Shown here piece after piece: positions 26,046 to 36,031 of a DNA stretch of 64,000 nucleotides. Position 1 is the stretch's first letter; every line of letters begins with the position of its first letter. Both the position numbers and the translations under genes were made by a program. The DNA comes from Gimesia alba (GTDB lineage: Bacteria > Planctomycetota > Planctomycetia > Planctomycetales > Planctomycetaceae), in the NCBI RefSeq assembly GCF_007744675.1, contig NZ_CP036269.1:2397546-2461545 (forward strand), in the 5' to 3' direction. The notes below the pieces were generated by a model. The model worked only from the letters and a program-made list of their open reading frames with translations, ran no database searches and had not been told where the DNA came from.

Positions 26046-27208
26046 GTAAAACCGTTTGCCTGATAACCGGTTCGAGAGCGGAGTATGGTCTGCTGAAACC
26101 TCTGATCGATGAAATCCGTTCGGATGACTCGTTCACTCTCCAGTTGCTGGTGACAGGCTCGCACTTATCGCCTGAGTTTGGTTTGACTTATCAGGAGATC
26201 GAAGCAGACGGCTATTCGATTGATGAGAAAGTGGAAGTCGTAATGAGTTCCGATTCTCCAGTCGGGATTTGCAAATCGATGGGGCTGGGGCTGATTAGCT
26301 TTTCCGAAGTCTTTGCGCGTCTGCAGCCTGAGTTGGTGATTGTGCTGGGAGATCGCTATGAAATCTTCAGCGCTGTTTCCGCAGCTCATATCAGTCGGAT
26401 CCCAGTCGCTCACCTGCATGGTGGAGAGGTGACCGAAGGCGCTTTTGATGATGCTTTGCGTCATTCGATCACGAAAATGAGCCATTTTCATTTTACCTCT
26501 ACAGAAGCCTATCGAAAGCGGGTAATCCAGTTAGGCGAGAGTCCGGAGCGTGTCTTCAATGTCGGCGCGATCGGCTTGGACAATATCGCGCGTCTGGATT
26601 TAATGTCGCGAGAAGAATTCGAAGAGTCGATTGGTCTTAAGTTAAATAAAAATAACTTGTTATGCACATTTCATCCGGTGACGCTGGAAGCAAATACCGC
26701 AGCGGAACAGGTTCAGAATTTATTGAACGTGCTGGAGCAGCTGGATGACACAAATATCATATTTACAAAAACGAATGCGGATACCGATGGTCGCGTCATC
26801 AATCAATTGATTGATGATTTTGTTCAGAAAGACGCCAGTCGTTATAGGGCGTTTACGAGCTTGGGGCAAATGAGGTATTTGTCGGGGATGCAATTTGTAG
26901 ATGCCGTCATCGGAAATTCTTCCAGTGGCATCATTGAGGCTCCCAGTTTTGGGATCGGAACGATTAATATCGGCAATCGACAGACGGGGCGAATCAAGTC
27001 AGAATCAGTGATCGATTGTGAGTCAACTGAAATCGGGATAGCAACAGCATTTAAAACATTGTATTCTCCCGAGTTTGAGCAGATAAAGAAAAATTCGGCA
27101 AACCCATATGGAGATGGGCAGACAGCAAAGCGAATCGTAAGTCGATTGAGAGAGTGTTGTTCCAGTCAGTCGATACAAAAAAAGTTCTATGATCTTGTGA
27201 GTGGATAA
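26042..27208 (+). CDS. legG: NDP-sugar 2-epimerase, hydrolysing (NeuC/LegG family)
   Basis: 388 residues. TGSRAEYGLLKPLIDEI at the N-terminus, HLHGGEVTEGAFDDALRHSI in the middle and a GNSSSGIIEAPSFG nucleotide-binding segment near residue 293 define hydrolysing UDP/GDP-GlcNAc 2-epimerases. In this pathway it would release 2,4-diacetamido-2,4,6-trideoxymannose from the GDP-sugar. Overlaps legI by four bases. Confidence 0.9.
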   Translation: MSKTVCLITGSRAEYGLLKPLIDEIRSDDSFTLQLLVTGSHLSPEFGLTYQEIEADGYSIDEKVEVVMSSDSPVGICKSMGLGLISFSEVFARLQPELVIVLGDRYEIFSAVSAAHISRIPVAHLHGGEVTEGAFDDALRHSITKMSHFHFTSTEAYRKRVIQLGESPERVFNVGAIGLDNIARLDLMSREEFEESIGLKLNKNNLLCTFHPVTLEANTAAEQVQNLLNVLEQLDDTNIIFTKTNADTDGRVINQLIDDFVQKDASRYRAFTSLGQMRYLSGMQFVDAVIGNSSSGIIEAPSFGIGTINIGNRQTGRIKSESVIDCESTEIGIATAFKTLYSPEFEQIKKNSANPYGDGQTAKRIVSRLRECCSSQSIQKKFYDLVSG

Positions 27209-27298
27209 TCACTGTCAGAGAACTATTGAATGCTGGAACAGCAATACGGAATAAAACCAGGGTAATGGATCACCTTGAATAGGAAGTGCAAGCCAGGG

Positions 27299-28432
27299 AT
27301 GGACTCAGCCAAACAGTGTTTGATCAATGATACTGTCGATGTCAGAGAGACGATACGTGCAATCGAAGCCGGTAGAAAAGGGATTGCGGTCATCGTCGAT
27401 TCAAACGGATATCTACAGGGAGTCGCCACCGATGGAGACATCCGTCGAGGATTGCTGGCTGGAGTAAAGTTGAAGGATCCGGTGACCGCGATCATGAATC
27501 GCAAGCCAACCAAGGCCGAGTCCCGCATGTCGCAGTCCACCATCATTGAACTGCTGCAGCAGAGTGGGCTGGAAGCACTTCCGCTGGTCGATGCTGATAA
27601 TTATGTCGTTGAAGTCGTTCTGTTAACCGATTTAACGCAGGAAGCAAGTCCGGGACAGGCATCGGGTTTCAGCAGTGCCCTGATTATGGCGGGGGGTGAA
27701 GGCCGCCGCTTATTACCCCTGACAGAAAATATGCCCAAACCTCTGGTTGAAGTTGGAGGCATGCCGCTGATTGAACGGCAGGTTCGCAAAGTTGCCGATG
27801 CGGGAGTGAGCCGGATTTATATTGCCGTCAATTATCTGGCCGAAATGATCGAATCGCATTTGGGGAACGGAAGCCAGTATGGTGTCGAAATTCAATATTT
27901 GCGCGAAGAGCAAAAACTGGGAACGGCAGGTGCCGTTTCGTTGATCACAGAACCCCTTGATGGTCCACTGTTATTAATGAACGGCGATGTATTCACTTCG
28001 ATCAATTTCCAGTATCTGCTTGATTTCCATCTGATGCATGAACCTTTAATGACGGTGGCGGCGATCGATTATCATGTCGAAATTCCCTACGGTGTGATCA
28101 AAACCAACGGGGCATTCGCCACGCGTCTTGAAGAAAAACCTTCACAACAGTTTCTGTGCAATGCTGGGATTTATGCGATTTCTCCGGATGCCGTCAGTCG
28201 CGTTCCTCAAAATCAACCCTATAACATGACCGATTTAATTGAACAGAGTATGGCGGAAGACGCGGGCGTTGCCGTCTTTCCGGTGCACGAATATTGGTCG
28301 GATATCGGCACGCATACCGAACTGGATAAAGCACGTACAGAGTTGAAGATTGTGAAAGAAACACTGCGCGATTTGGATCAGCACGATGAAAACGCAGTGA
28401 ATATTGAATTAAATCACCGACGGGCTGCGTGA
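27299..28432 (+). CDS. ptmE: CBS-domain nucleotidyltransferase, GlcN-1-P guanylyltransferase-like
   Basis: 377 residues. A CBS pair (about 10-120, with GVATDGDIRRGLLAG and ALPLVDADNYVVEVV) precedes a nucleotidyltransferase domain with ALIMAGGEGRRLLPLTENMP and LLMNGDVF. This fused architecture is that of Campylobacter PtmE, which makes GDP-glucosamine for the legionaminate pathway. ATG 27299 is preferred over TTG 27275; AGGAAG lies 12 bases upstream. The nucleotide (GDP) is inferred from PtmE, not visible in the sequence. Confidence 0.82.
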   Translation: MDSAKQCLINDTVDVRETIRAIEAGRKGIAVIVDSNGYLQGVATDGDIRRGLLAGVKLKDPVTAIMNRKPTKAESRMSQSTIIELLQQSGLEALPLVDADNYVVEVVLLTDLTQEASPGQASGFSSALIMAGGEGRRLLPLTENMPKPLVEVGGMPLIERQVRKVADAGVSRIYIAVNYLAEMIESHLGNGSQYGVEIQYLREEQKLGTAGAVSLITEPLDGPLLLMNGDVFTSINFQYLLDFHLMHEPLMTVAAIDYHVEIPYGVIKTNGAFATRLEEKPSQQFLCNAGIYAISPDAVSRVPQNQPYNMTDLIEQSMAEDAGVAVFPVHEYWSDIGTHTELDKARTELKIVKETLRDLDQHDENAVNIELNHRRAA

Positions 28433-28461
28433 GCTGTTTGAGTATTACTTTTTTTTAAGAA

Positions 28462-29472
28462 ATGATGAGCATGTCTGAATCATTAACCGGTAAACAGGTG
28501 CTGGTTACCGGAGCAGATGGTTTTATTGGAAGTCATCTGGTCGAGCAACTCGTACAGAGCGGCGCCAGGGTTCGCGCACTTGTCTATTATAATTCATGGA
28601 ATCAGATAGGCTGGCTGAACGATGTTTCGCAGGAAGTTCTGCAATCAATCGAAATGATTCAGGGAGATATCCGAGATGCCGAACGCGTTGCCGGTGCAGT
28701 CGAAGGCTGTGATTATGTGTTCCATTTATCCAGTTTAATTGCCATTCCCTATAGCTATGTCGCAGCGCGTTCGTATGTGGATACGAATGTGACAGGCGCA
28801 CTGAATGTATTACAGGCGAGCCGAAATTCCGATTCGCTCACTCGACTTGTGCATGTATCGACTTCTGAAGTCTATGGAACCGCGCAACGAGTTCCCATTG
28901 ATGAAGATCATCCATTAGTTGGTCAGTCCCCTTATTCGGCCAGTAAAATTGGTGCCGACAAAATGGCGGAGAGCTTTTATCTCTCGTTTGGCTTACCGGT
29001 TGTGACAGCCAGGCCATTTAATACCTTTGGACCAAGGCAGACCGCACGGGCTGTGATTCCCACCATTGCCAGCCAATTACAGGCAGGATGTTCCGAGTTA
29101 AAGTTGGGGGCATTAACGCCGACCCGTGATTTTAATTTCGCCACCGATACCGCAGCCGGAATGATCGCTCTGGCATTATGCAAACAGGCTGAGGGTGAGG
29201 TCGTTAATATCGGCAGTGGTGAAGAGTGGTCGATTGAAGAAACAGCGAAACTGCTGATGGAAGCAGTCGGGCGGGAAGTGCCCATTATCTGCGATGAAGA
29301 CCGCATTCGACCGGAGAAAAGTGAAGTCAATCGTCTTTTGGCTGACACAACCAAGATCCATCAGTTAACTGGTTGGAAAAGTCAGGTTCCATTCAAGGAT
29401 GGACTGGCAAAAACAGCAGACTGGGTCGGCCGTAATATCCAGTTTTTCAATGCAGAGCGATATACCATTTAA
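28462..29472 (+). CDS. legB: LegB-type NAD-dependent 4,6-dehydratase
   Basis: 336 residues, extended SDR. NAD loop TGADGFIGSHLVEQL, catalytic YSASKIGADKMA (Tyr-x3-Lys), and the family-typical VYYNSWNQIGWLNDV near residue 44. LegB converts GDP-GlcNAc to the 4-keto-6-deoxy sugar at the start of the legionaminate branch. Three ATG codons lie at 28462, 28465 and 28471; the true start is not certain. It follows ptmE by 29 bases. Confidence 0.88.
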   Translation: MMSMSESLTGKQVLVTGADGFIGSHLVEQLVQSGARVRALVYYNSWNQIGWLNDVSQEVLQSIEMIQGDIRDAERVAGAVEGCDYVFHLSSLIAIPYSYVAARSYVDTNVTGALNVLQASRNSDSLTRLVHVSTSEVYGTAQRVPIDEDHPLVGQSPYSASKIGADKMAESFYLSFGLPVVTARPFNTFGPRQTARAVIPTIASQLQAGCSELKLGALTPTRDFNFATDTAAGMIALALCKQAEGEVVNIGSGEEWSIEETAKLLMEAVGREVPIICDEDRIRPEKSEVNRLLADTTKIHQLTGWKSQVPFKDGLAKTADWVGRNIQFFNAERYTI

Positions 29473-29590
29473 TTCATGGATTTGATCAAGTGATTATTTC
29501 AACGATTTGGAATTTTAGAATGCAACGGGGTATCAGATTGAAAGCAATTTTAAAACGATCTTTTAAGATTGCAGAAAGGTTCTCGATCTG

Positions 29591-31108
29591 ATGTCGGGGC
29601 GATCCGTTTCCCTATCTGCAATGTTTGTTGCCGTCGCAATGATACTGGGGCGACTGACGGGCTTATTCCGTGTACTCGGACTGGCGACCGTGCTGGGGGT
29701 TTCACACGCCAATGATTTGGCGATTCTGGTGATTTCCGTTCCCGATCTCCTGAATGCGATGTTAATCGGCGGTGCCATGGCGGCTGTGCTGGTTCCTGAA
29801 ATGCATCGCCGGGCTCAGAATGTTTCAGAGCAACAGGCAAATCAATTAATTGTGCAGACCTTTTTTGCAGTGGCTGCTATTTCCAGCGGCCTGGCTTTGG
29901 TTTTAATCATGTGGTCCACCTGGTTGACTCAGGTTCTGGCATCTGGATTTACCGCATCTCAAATCAGCCAGGCCAGTAGTTTAATTGTGATTGTTCTGTT
30001 GGCCTTTCCAATCAGTGCGGTCACTGCGGTGACCTCGGCTGCGTTACAAGGGCATCACAAACCGATGATTCCCGCATATGGAAATTTGTTTTTCAATGTC
30101 ATTCTGATCGCTGCGATTTTCCTGTGGGTGACACCAGATCATATCGCGATTCTTGCCTGGGCAGTCGTCGCGGCAGTCTCCTTTCGATTGATTACGCAAT
30201 TAATCAGTTGCTTTGTGATCGGCGCATTTCAGGGAGGATTTCAATGCTTATTCCGGTTTGACGCGTTGAATCGGGGTTTGATGCTGAAGTATCTGCAAGC
30301 TTTAACAGCCATCGGACTTGTTGTGGCATTTCCGGTGGTATCACGGTCCTTCGCCTCGGCTTATGAGGGAGGAATCAGCCTGTTTGAGTATGCACAAAAA
30401 CTGGTGGAATTACCCCGTGGGTTATTTGGAGCCATCTTATCGATGGTCATCTTTCCCAAGTTGAGTCGCATTTTTTCAGAAGGAAATGCCGTTGATGGAT
30501 CAAAATTGATCAGCCAGGTGGCAGGCTTCATCATCTTGATTACGATCCCGGTGACGGTTGCCGTATATGGATGCGCTGAACCTGTTGTCTCTTTGTTGTT
30601 TGAACGGGGCATGTTCTCAGGACAGGATGTCGCGAATACGGCCCATTTATTGCAGATTGGGATTATGTCGATGCCGGCATTGATTCTCGCCATTCTGACT
30701 ATGAATATCTTTTATTCGAAGCATGAAACCATGATTCCTTTTAAGGTCAGCCTGCTTTCGCTGGGGGGGCTCATGTTGCTTTCCGTGGTGTTAAGAGCAT
30801 CGATGGGGATCTCCGGGGTCATGCTTGCGTTCGTCATTACCAGTTGGCTTCATTTTTTAGGTTTGACGTTTTCGTTACATCTGAAATTGAATGTCTCAGT
30901 CATTGAAGGCGTTCATTTTAAGCATTGTGCTGCTTTGATAATGCTGACCTTATCCGGGCTCTTATTTTCAGCTATGATGATTAAGATCGTTGCAGAACCC
31001 GTACTTTTAATTGTGTACTCTGGAATGCTGGGACTGTTTTGTTTTGGGGCCGTTTTAATGATCCTGAAGAACCATTTGCCGCGATTCAACAGGAAGCTGT
31101 CTTTATAA
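29591..31108 (+). CDS. murJ: MurJ/MviN-type lipid-linked glycan flippase
   Basis: 505 residues with about 14 helices. The N-terminus (VAMILGRLTGLFRVLGLATV) and family segments such as YEGGISLFEYAQKLVELPRGLFG and FERGMFSGQDVANTAHLLQIG match MurJ. MurJ flips lipid II; its place inside a glycan locus, with no other flippase there, allows a Wzx-like role for the glycan carrier. AAAGG lies upstream of ATG 29591. The stop TAA overlaps the ATG of the next gene (TAATG). Confidence 0.88.
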   Translation: MSGRSVSLSAMFVAVAMILGRLTGLFRVLGLATVLGVSHANDLAILVISVPDLLNAMLIGGAMAAVLVPEMHRRAQNVSEQQANQLIVQTFFAVAAISSGLALVLIMWSTWLTQVLASGFTASQISQASSLIVIVLLAFPISAVTAVTSAALQGHHKPMIPAYGNLFFNVILIAAIFLWVTPDHIAILAWAVVAAVSFRLITQLISCFVIGAFQGGFQCLFRFDALNRGLMLKYLQALTAIGLVVAFPVVSRSFASAYEGGISLFEYAQKLVELPRGLFGAILSMVIFPKLSRIFSEGNAVDGSKLISQVAGFIILITIPVTVAVYGCAEPVVSLLFERGMFSGQDVANTAHLLQIGIMSMPALILAILTMNIFYSKHETMIPFKVSLLSLGGLMLLSVVLRASMGISGVMLAFVITSWLHFLGLTFSLHLKLNVSVIEGVHFKHCAALIMLTLSGLLFSAMMIKIVAEPVLLIVYSGMLGLFCFGAVLMILKNHLPRFNRKLSL

Positions 31109-31941
31109 TGAAATATTTGTTTATTACCGATTACCCTGAAATTGCAGGCTACGTTGAAAAATGTGGTGTCGACCGCATTTTTATTGACCTGGAACTACTC
31201 GGGAAAATCGAACGTCAGGGGGGAAGGGATACTGTTATTTCCTACCATGACCGCGAGAATGTCAAAAAAGTCAAACAGGCAGTGAAGCAGGCTGAAGTAC
31301 TGGTACGCGTGAATCCACTTAACTCCCAGTCGACGGAAGAAATTGAATCCGTCATAGAGCAGGGAGCCGATTGTTTGATGCTTCCCATGTTTCGTTCGCT
31401 GGAAGAAGTGGAATGGTTTTGCCAACGTGTTGACGCGCGTGCCCAGGTGGTGCCTCTGGTTGAGACAGTCGGGGCAGTGAATCAGCTGGATCAGATTGTT
31501 CAAGTTCCAGGTATATCTCAAATTCACATTGGCTTAAACGATTTACATCTCGATCTGGAATTGGACTTTATGTTTGAGTTGATGTCGAATGGCATGGTCG
31601 AGAAGATCGCATCGATCTGTAAAAGTGCCAATATTCCCTTTGGGATCGGCGGAATCTCAACAATGGATCAGGGACTGGTTTCAGGGAGAATGGTGTTGAG
31701 CGAACACGCCCGGCTGGGTTCTGAGTGGGTGATTCTCTCGCGGTCGTTTCATCAAAATGCAACAAGCTTGGAAGAGTTTCAGACAGGTATGGATTTGGAA
31801 TCAGAAATCCAGAAAGTGAATCAGCTCTATCAAATGCTGCTCAAGCGATCGGAATTCGAAATCGAACGGGACAAACGGACTTTGTATCAGGCCATCAATA
31901 AAATTGCATTGCAAACGAGAAATGCCAGAGATGCCTCGTAA
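31108..31941 (+). CDS. HpcH/HpaI aldolase/citrate lyase-like protein
   Basis: 277 residues. Features of the 2-keto-acid aldolase barrel: RIFIDLELLGKIERQG near residue 19, the EVLVRVNPLN strand, QGADCLMLPMFRSLEEV and VVPLVETVGAVNQLDQI with a Glu expected to bind the metal. Family members cleave or form 2-keto acids from pyruvate or a CoA ester. It is translationally coupled to the flippase (TAATG), so it probably acts in glycan or nonulosonate metabolism; the substrate is unknown. A longer frame starting at 31039 lies inside murJ and is rejected. Confidence 0.78.
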   Translation: MKYLFITDYPEIAGYVEKCGVDRIFIDLELLGKIERQGGRDTVISYHDRENVKKVKQAVKQAEVLVRVNPLNSQSTEEIESVIEQGADCLMLPMFRSLEEVEWFCQRVDARAQVVPLVETVGAVNQLDQIVQVPGISQIHIGLNDLHLDLELDFMFELMSNGMVEKIASICKSANIPFGIGGISTMDQGLVSGRMVLSEHARLGSEWVILSRSFHQNATSLEEFQTGMDLESEIQKVNQLYQMLLKRSEFEIERDKRTLYQAINKIALQTRNARDAS

Positions 31942-32226
31942 ATGATTTACGGTTTCTTGTATCAGCAACGGGAACAAGAACACGATCTGCTTTCCCAGCC
32001 GATGTGCAGACAGGTATTGCTGAAGATCGATTCTTCCGTTCAGAGAATGAACGTTTCCGCTTTCTGCTCATAATTTCAAACTCAATCAGGCTTTTGGCCA
32101 GATTTGTTTTCTCGCTATTTGTGGGATGTTACTGTAAAATAAGAACAAATGAGTGAGTTTTGAAAGGCGAATGGTTTCGTGCCATTAGTCCCCCATCTAT
32201 AGATCTGCAAAGGACAAAATTAACTG

Positions 32227-33171
32227 ATGGACTCTGTTTTAGTAACGGGTGGAGCCGGTTTTTTGGGAAGTCATCTCTGTGACCGGCTGATCCAACTGGG
32301 AAAAAATGTAATCTGCCTGGATAACTTCTTTACGGGTAGTAAGCAGAATATCGCGCATTTAATGGGCCATCCCCGGTTTGAATTAATGAGGCACGATATT
32401 GTGCATCCCGTTTTCCTGGAAGTCAGCGAAATTTATAATCTAGCCTGTCCTGCTTCGCCGGTGGCCTATCAGTATAACCCGATCAAGACGATCAAAACTT
32501 CAACCGTAGGCATGGTGAATGTGCTGGGGCTGGCAAAGCGTTGTCGGGCCAAAGTACTGCACGCATCCACCTCGGAAGTCTATGGAGATCCGGCCGTGCA
32601 CCCGCAGGTAGAAGAGTATTGGGGGCACGTCAATCCCCTTGGTCCCCGTAGTTGTTACGATGAAGGAAAACGCATCGCTGAGTCGTTGTGCATGAATTAC
32701 CATCAGGCGCATCAGGTACCGATTCGGATTGTACGGATCTTTAATACTTATGGGCCGCGGATGGATCCCAATGATGGTCGGGTGATTTCCAACTTCATCA
32801 ATCAGGCATTGCGGGGGGAAGCTCTGACTATTTATGGCAACGGCGAGCAGACGCGTTCGTTCTGTTATGTTGACGATCTGATTGATGGCTTTCTGAAAAT
32901 GATGGAGCAGGATCAGACCACCGGTCCCGTCAATCTGGGAAATCCTGTGGAAAACAGCATGCTGGAACTGGCAGAAGCTGTTTTGCAGACAGTTGATTCT
33001 GATTCGCAGTTAGAGTATCAGCCTTTGCCGATGGATGACCCCCGGCAGCGTTGTCCCGATATCACCAAGGCACGCTCTCTATTGAACTGGGAGCCTCAAG
33101 TCTCCTTGAAGGAGGGGCTGGCGAAGACGGTTGCTTATTATCAGGACCTTATGAAACGGGAAACAGCATGA
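32227..33171 (+). CDS. uxs: UDP-glucuronate decarboxylase (UDP-xylose synthase)
   Basis: 314 residues, extended [26 protein letters not shown], and [13 protein letters not shown] (catalytic Tyr-x3-Lys in the YDEGKR form typical of UXS), then [10 protein letters not shown]. It converts UDP-glucuronate to UDP-xylose with bound NAD. AAAGGA lies 12 bases before ATG 32227. Overlaps the next epimerase by four bases. Confidence 0.92.
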   Translation: MDSVLVTGGAGFLGSHLCDRLIQLGKNVICLDNFFTGSKQNIAHLMGHPRFELMRHDIVHPVFLEVSEIYNLACPASPVAYQYNPIKTIKTSTVGMVNVLGLAKRCRAKVLHASTSEVYGDPAVHPQVEEYWGHVNPLGPRSCYDEGKRIAESLCMNYHQAHQVPIRIVRIFNTYGPRMDPNDGRVISNFINQALRGEALTIYGNGEQTRSFCYVDDLIDGFLKMMEQDQTTGPVNLGNPVENSMLELAEAVLQTVDSDSQLEYQPLPMDDPRQRCPDITKARSLLNWEPQVSLKEGLAKTVAYYQDLMKRETA

Positions 33172-34190
33172 GCCAGATTCTGGTGACAGGTGCAGCCGGT
33201 TTTATCGGGTTTCACATCACTTCAAAATTGTTGTCTCAAGGTCATCAGGTGACCGGGGTTGATAATCTTAACAGTCACTATGACGTCGCCTTAAAGCGGG
33301 ACCGGCTTCAACAGATACAGCCTGAGTCCGGATTTCAATTTCAGGAAGCAGATGTGACCGATGTCGCAACAATGTCCCGCATCTTCCAGCAGTCAGGATT
33401 TGATAAGGTGATTCACCTGGCTGCTGAAGTCGGAGTGCGTAACTCTTTACTCAAGCCACTGGAGTATGTGCAAAGTAATGTACTGGGCTTTGTGAATGTT
33501 CTGGAACAGTGCCGGTTGAGTCAGGTGGCGCATGTCGTTTACGCTTCCTCCAGCTCCGTTTATGGCGCCAATCGAAAAACTCCTTATTCAACTCAGGACC
33601 GTGTGGATCACCCGGTCAGTCTGTATGCGGCTACGAAACGCGCTGATGAATTGATCGCACATAGTTACAGTCATCTTTATGATCTGCCTACAACAGGATT
33701 GCGCTTTTTTACCGTATATGGTCCCTGGGGACGGCCTGATATGGCGGTCTTCCTGTTTACCAAAGCAATTCTGGAAGGCACGCCGATTAAGGTGTTTAAT
33801 CACGGAAATTTAAAACGTGATTTTACTTATGTCGACGATATTGTGACGGGCGTGTTAAGTGTGCTGGAAAACGTTCCGAGTCGGAAGGATGTGACATCGA
33901 CAGGCACGCCTGTTGAAACCGGTGAACCGACGGAAGCGCCTTACCGGCTCTTTAATATCGGGAATCACCAGCCGGTTGGTATTTCGCGACTGATTGATGT
34001 GCTTGAAAAACGGATTGGCAAACCGGCGATTCGCGAAAATTACCCGATGCAGCCCGGTGATGTATTAGAGACGTATGCGGATATCTCGGCACTTCAGCAG
34101 GCAGTCGGTTTTTCTCCCTCCACTTCGATTGAAGAGGGCATTGATCGATTTGTGGAGTGGTATCTGTCTTACTACTCCACAAAGCCGTGA
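33168..34190 (+). CDS. UDP-glucuronate 4-epimerase-like protein
   Basis: 340 residues, extended [35 protein letters not shown], catalytic [15 protein letters not shown] and [15 protein letters not shown]; the last pattern is typical of UDP-glucuronate 4-epimerases (LpsL/CapI type). It would interconvert UDP-GlcA and UDP-GalA beside the decarboxylase using the same substrate. The ATGA overlap fixes the start at 33168. Confidence 0.9.
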   Translation: MSQILVTGAAGFIGFHITSKLLSQGHQVTGVDNLNSHYDVALKRDRLQQIQPESGFQFQEADVTDVATMSRIFQQSGFDKVIHLAAEVGVRNSLLKPLEYVQSNVLGFVNVLEQCRLSQVAHVVYASSSSVYGANRKTPYSTQDRVDHPVSLYAATKRADELIAHSYSHLYDLPTTGLRFFTVYGPWGRPDMAVFLFTKAILEGTPIKVFNHGNLKRDFTYVDDIVTGVLSVLENVPSRKDVTSTGTPVETGEPTEAPYRLFNIGNHQPVGISRLIDVLEKRIGKPAIRENYPMQPGDVLETYADISALQQAVGFSPSTSIEEGIDRFVEWYLSYYSTKP

Positions 34191-34205
34191 CATGGCTGCC
34201 GCTGC

Positions 34206-35027
34206 TCAGATCTGTTTGATGATCTGAGGGATCAGGCGTGCCAGTTTCTGGCCTCCCTCCGCGGCGACTTTTAAGATTTTGCTGATATCAACCGGCTCCA
34301 GCGCGTCAGGCAGGCATAAGTCGGTCACTACAGACAGCCCGAGAACTTTCATCGAGGCGTGGTTGGCCACAATGCATTCGGGGACCGTCGACATGCCGAC
34401 ACAGTCGGCGCCCATCTGTCGCAGCATGCGGTATTCAGCGCGCGTTTCCAGATTGGGGCCGGCAACCGCGACGAAAACGCCCGTTTGTGTACGAATCTGA
34501 AGTTCCAGCGCTTGTTCTTCCGCCAGTTTGATCAAGTCCCGGTTATAAGGGGCGCTCATATCAGGGAAGCGAACGCCCAGGCGATCGTCATTAATCCCTC
34601 GTAACGGATTGTCGCCCATCAGATTGATCTGATCTTCAATGATCATGATGTCGGCCAGGTGATAGTGAGGGTTCATTCCGCCAGCTGCGTTCGTGATGAT
34701 CAGGGTTTCGACGCCGAGTGCCTGCATGACGCGAACAGGGAAAGTTACTTCTTTCATCGAGTAACCTTCGTAGTAGTGAAATCGGCCTTCCATGGCGATG
34801 ATCGGAGTTTCGTTCAACGTTCCGAATACCAGCTGTCCCGCGTGCGATTCGACTGTTGAATGTGGGAAGTGAGGGATCGATTCATAAGCGATTGAGGCAT
34901 CACGTTTGATCTGTTGACTGAAGTCACCGAGCCCCGTTCCGAGGATCAAACCAATGCGGGGCATCTGCTGTATTTGAGGCTTCAGATATTCAATTGCATC
35001 ATTGATTTTTTCGACCAATTCCTGCAT
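34206..35027 (-). CDS. purine nucleoside phosphorylase
   Basis: 273 residues of the trimeric PNP/MTAP family: [14 protein letters not shown] (phosphate loop), [59 protein letters not shown] and a C-terminal VVTDLCLP. It cleaves inosine/guanosine-type nucleosides with phosphate in purine salvage. The N-in-VTDLC-type position and overall length suit inosine/guanosine phosphorylase. Convergent with the epimerase gene; no terminator seen. Confidence 0.92.
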   Translation of the reverse strand: MQELVEKINDAIEYLKPQIQQMPRIGLILGTGLGDFSQQIKRDASIAYESIPHFPHSTVESHAGQLVFGTLNETPIIAMEGRFHYYEGYSMKEVTFPVRVMQALGVETLIITNAAGGMNPHYHLADIMIIEDQINLMGDNPLRGINDDRLGVRFPDMSAPYNRDLIKLAEEQALELQIRTQTGVFVAVAGPNLETRAEYRMLRQMGADCVGMSTVPECIVANHASMKVLGLSVVTDLCLPDALEPVDISKILKVAAEGGQKLARLIPQIIKQI

Positions 35028-35192
35028 AGGGGAGTACTCTTCCGTTGTAAATTTCAGGAGGCCGATGGGTGCAACAATACTCAGATGGCTGATAGAAGAG
35101 CAAGTTGTGTGGAGCAGACAGGGGAGTAAAAAACGTTGCTCGCCAATCAGTCAATTTACTGGCGAGCGAACTTTCAGCGTGACGGATGAATT

Positions 35193-35441
35193 CTAAAAAT
35201 CATCGTCGTCGTCATCAAAATCATCGTCGAATTCGTCGTCGAACTCATCCTCTTCTTCATCATCGTCGTCGAAGTCATCGTCGTCGTCGTCGAAGTCATC
35301 ATCGTCGATGTCTTCCAGGTCATCGAAGCCAATGTTTTCTTCGTCGTCGTCGAGTGACATGAAGATGACAGCCGGTTCATCGGTGAATGTTTCAAGTTCT
35401 TCTTCAGGGGATTCGATTTGAGTTGAATCAGCTAATAACAC
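35193..35441 (-). CDS. Asp-rich small acidic protein
   Basis: 82 residues. The first 30 are ordinary (ADSTQIESPEEELETFTDEP, then AVIFMSLDD); the C-terminal 50 are almost only Asp, Glu and Phe, in blocks like DDDDDDFDDDD. The start is GTG 35441 with GAGGAT a few bases upstream, which supports a real gene. No fold is recognised; a cation-binding or disordered acidic chaperone-like role is a guess. The repeat-rich DNA (GAC/GAT/TTC triplets) could expand or contract by slippage. Confidence 0.65.
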   Translation of the reverse strand: MLLADSTQIESPEEELETFTDEPAVIFMSLDDDEENIGFDDLEDIDDDDFDDDDDDFDDDDEEEDEFDDEFDDDFDDDDDDF

Positions 35442-36031
35442 AGTATGATCCTCGTAGTTTCCTGGTGAAATCTTTCCAAATTTCTTAATGGTTTTTTATC
35501 GATAATAAAAGCCCGATGTCAATAGTCAGTTGTAGGATACTGCCAAGAATCGGGGGGGCTTTTCCAGCGTTTGCAGGGAAATAAGTTGTTCAGAATATTT
35601 CCATTATTATATTTAATTTGCTTTGTCAAGTGCGAATAAAATGAACTGTCAATATATAGAACTATTTCCGCTAGCAGGGTGGAATCTCATGAGGAAAAAA
35701 TCGCCGTTTTGAAGAAGTGACACGAAAAAACAGGTCTCCGTATGAAGGGCTTTCTTGGGGGATTTGAGTGGTGATAGAATGAATAGTCTGTTTGACTGTC
35801 TTGATTTAGGGCAGTAAACCGAATCAGAAGACGAGAGGCCCTTCATCAAATATTTAAAGAGAATTAACTCAGGGAATTCTCGGCCATCAGAACAGGGAGT
35901 ATTCGTGCTCCAGGGACCCGGCGGGGGGATGTAGCCTGTTTCTGCGCGAAATGATTTTAAGCTGGCATCGTTCCTGAAGTGAGGCTCATTGAGTGCCTCT
36001 GGAGATGTCTGGATGAGACTGCTGTCTGAGG
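35442..36031. other. intergenic region without a supported gene
   Basis: About 590 bases between the Asp-rich gene and arsS. A 134-residue minus-strand frame (35649-36053) overlaps the arsS end but lacks a ribosome-binding site and has no recognisable domain, so it is not called. The section at 35590-35640 is AT-rich. Confidence 0.5.

Noticed and set aside
22472-28432. Sialic acid (NeuAc) pathway as the reading of the neuABC-like genes
   Set aside because: legB, legC and the CBS-fused PtmE-like protein are needed only for legionaminate-type sugars.
35193-35395. Met/Thr/Ser-rich frame antisense-phase to the Asp-rich gene
   Set aside because: It is the shifted reading of the GAC/GAT repeat; the Asp-rich frame has the start signals.
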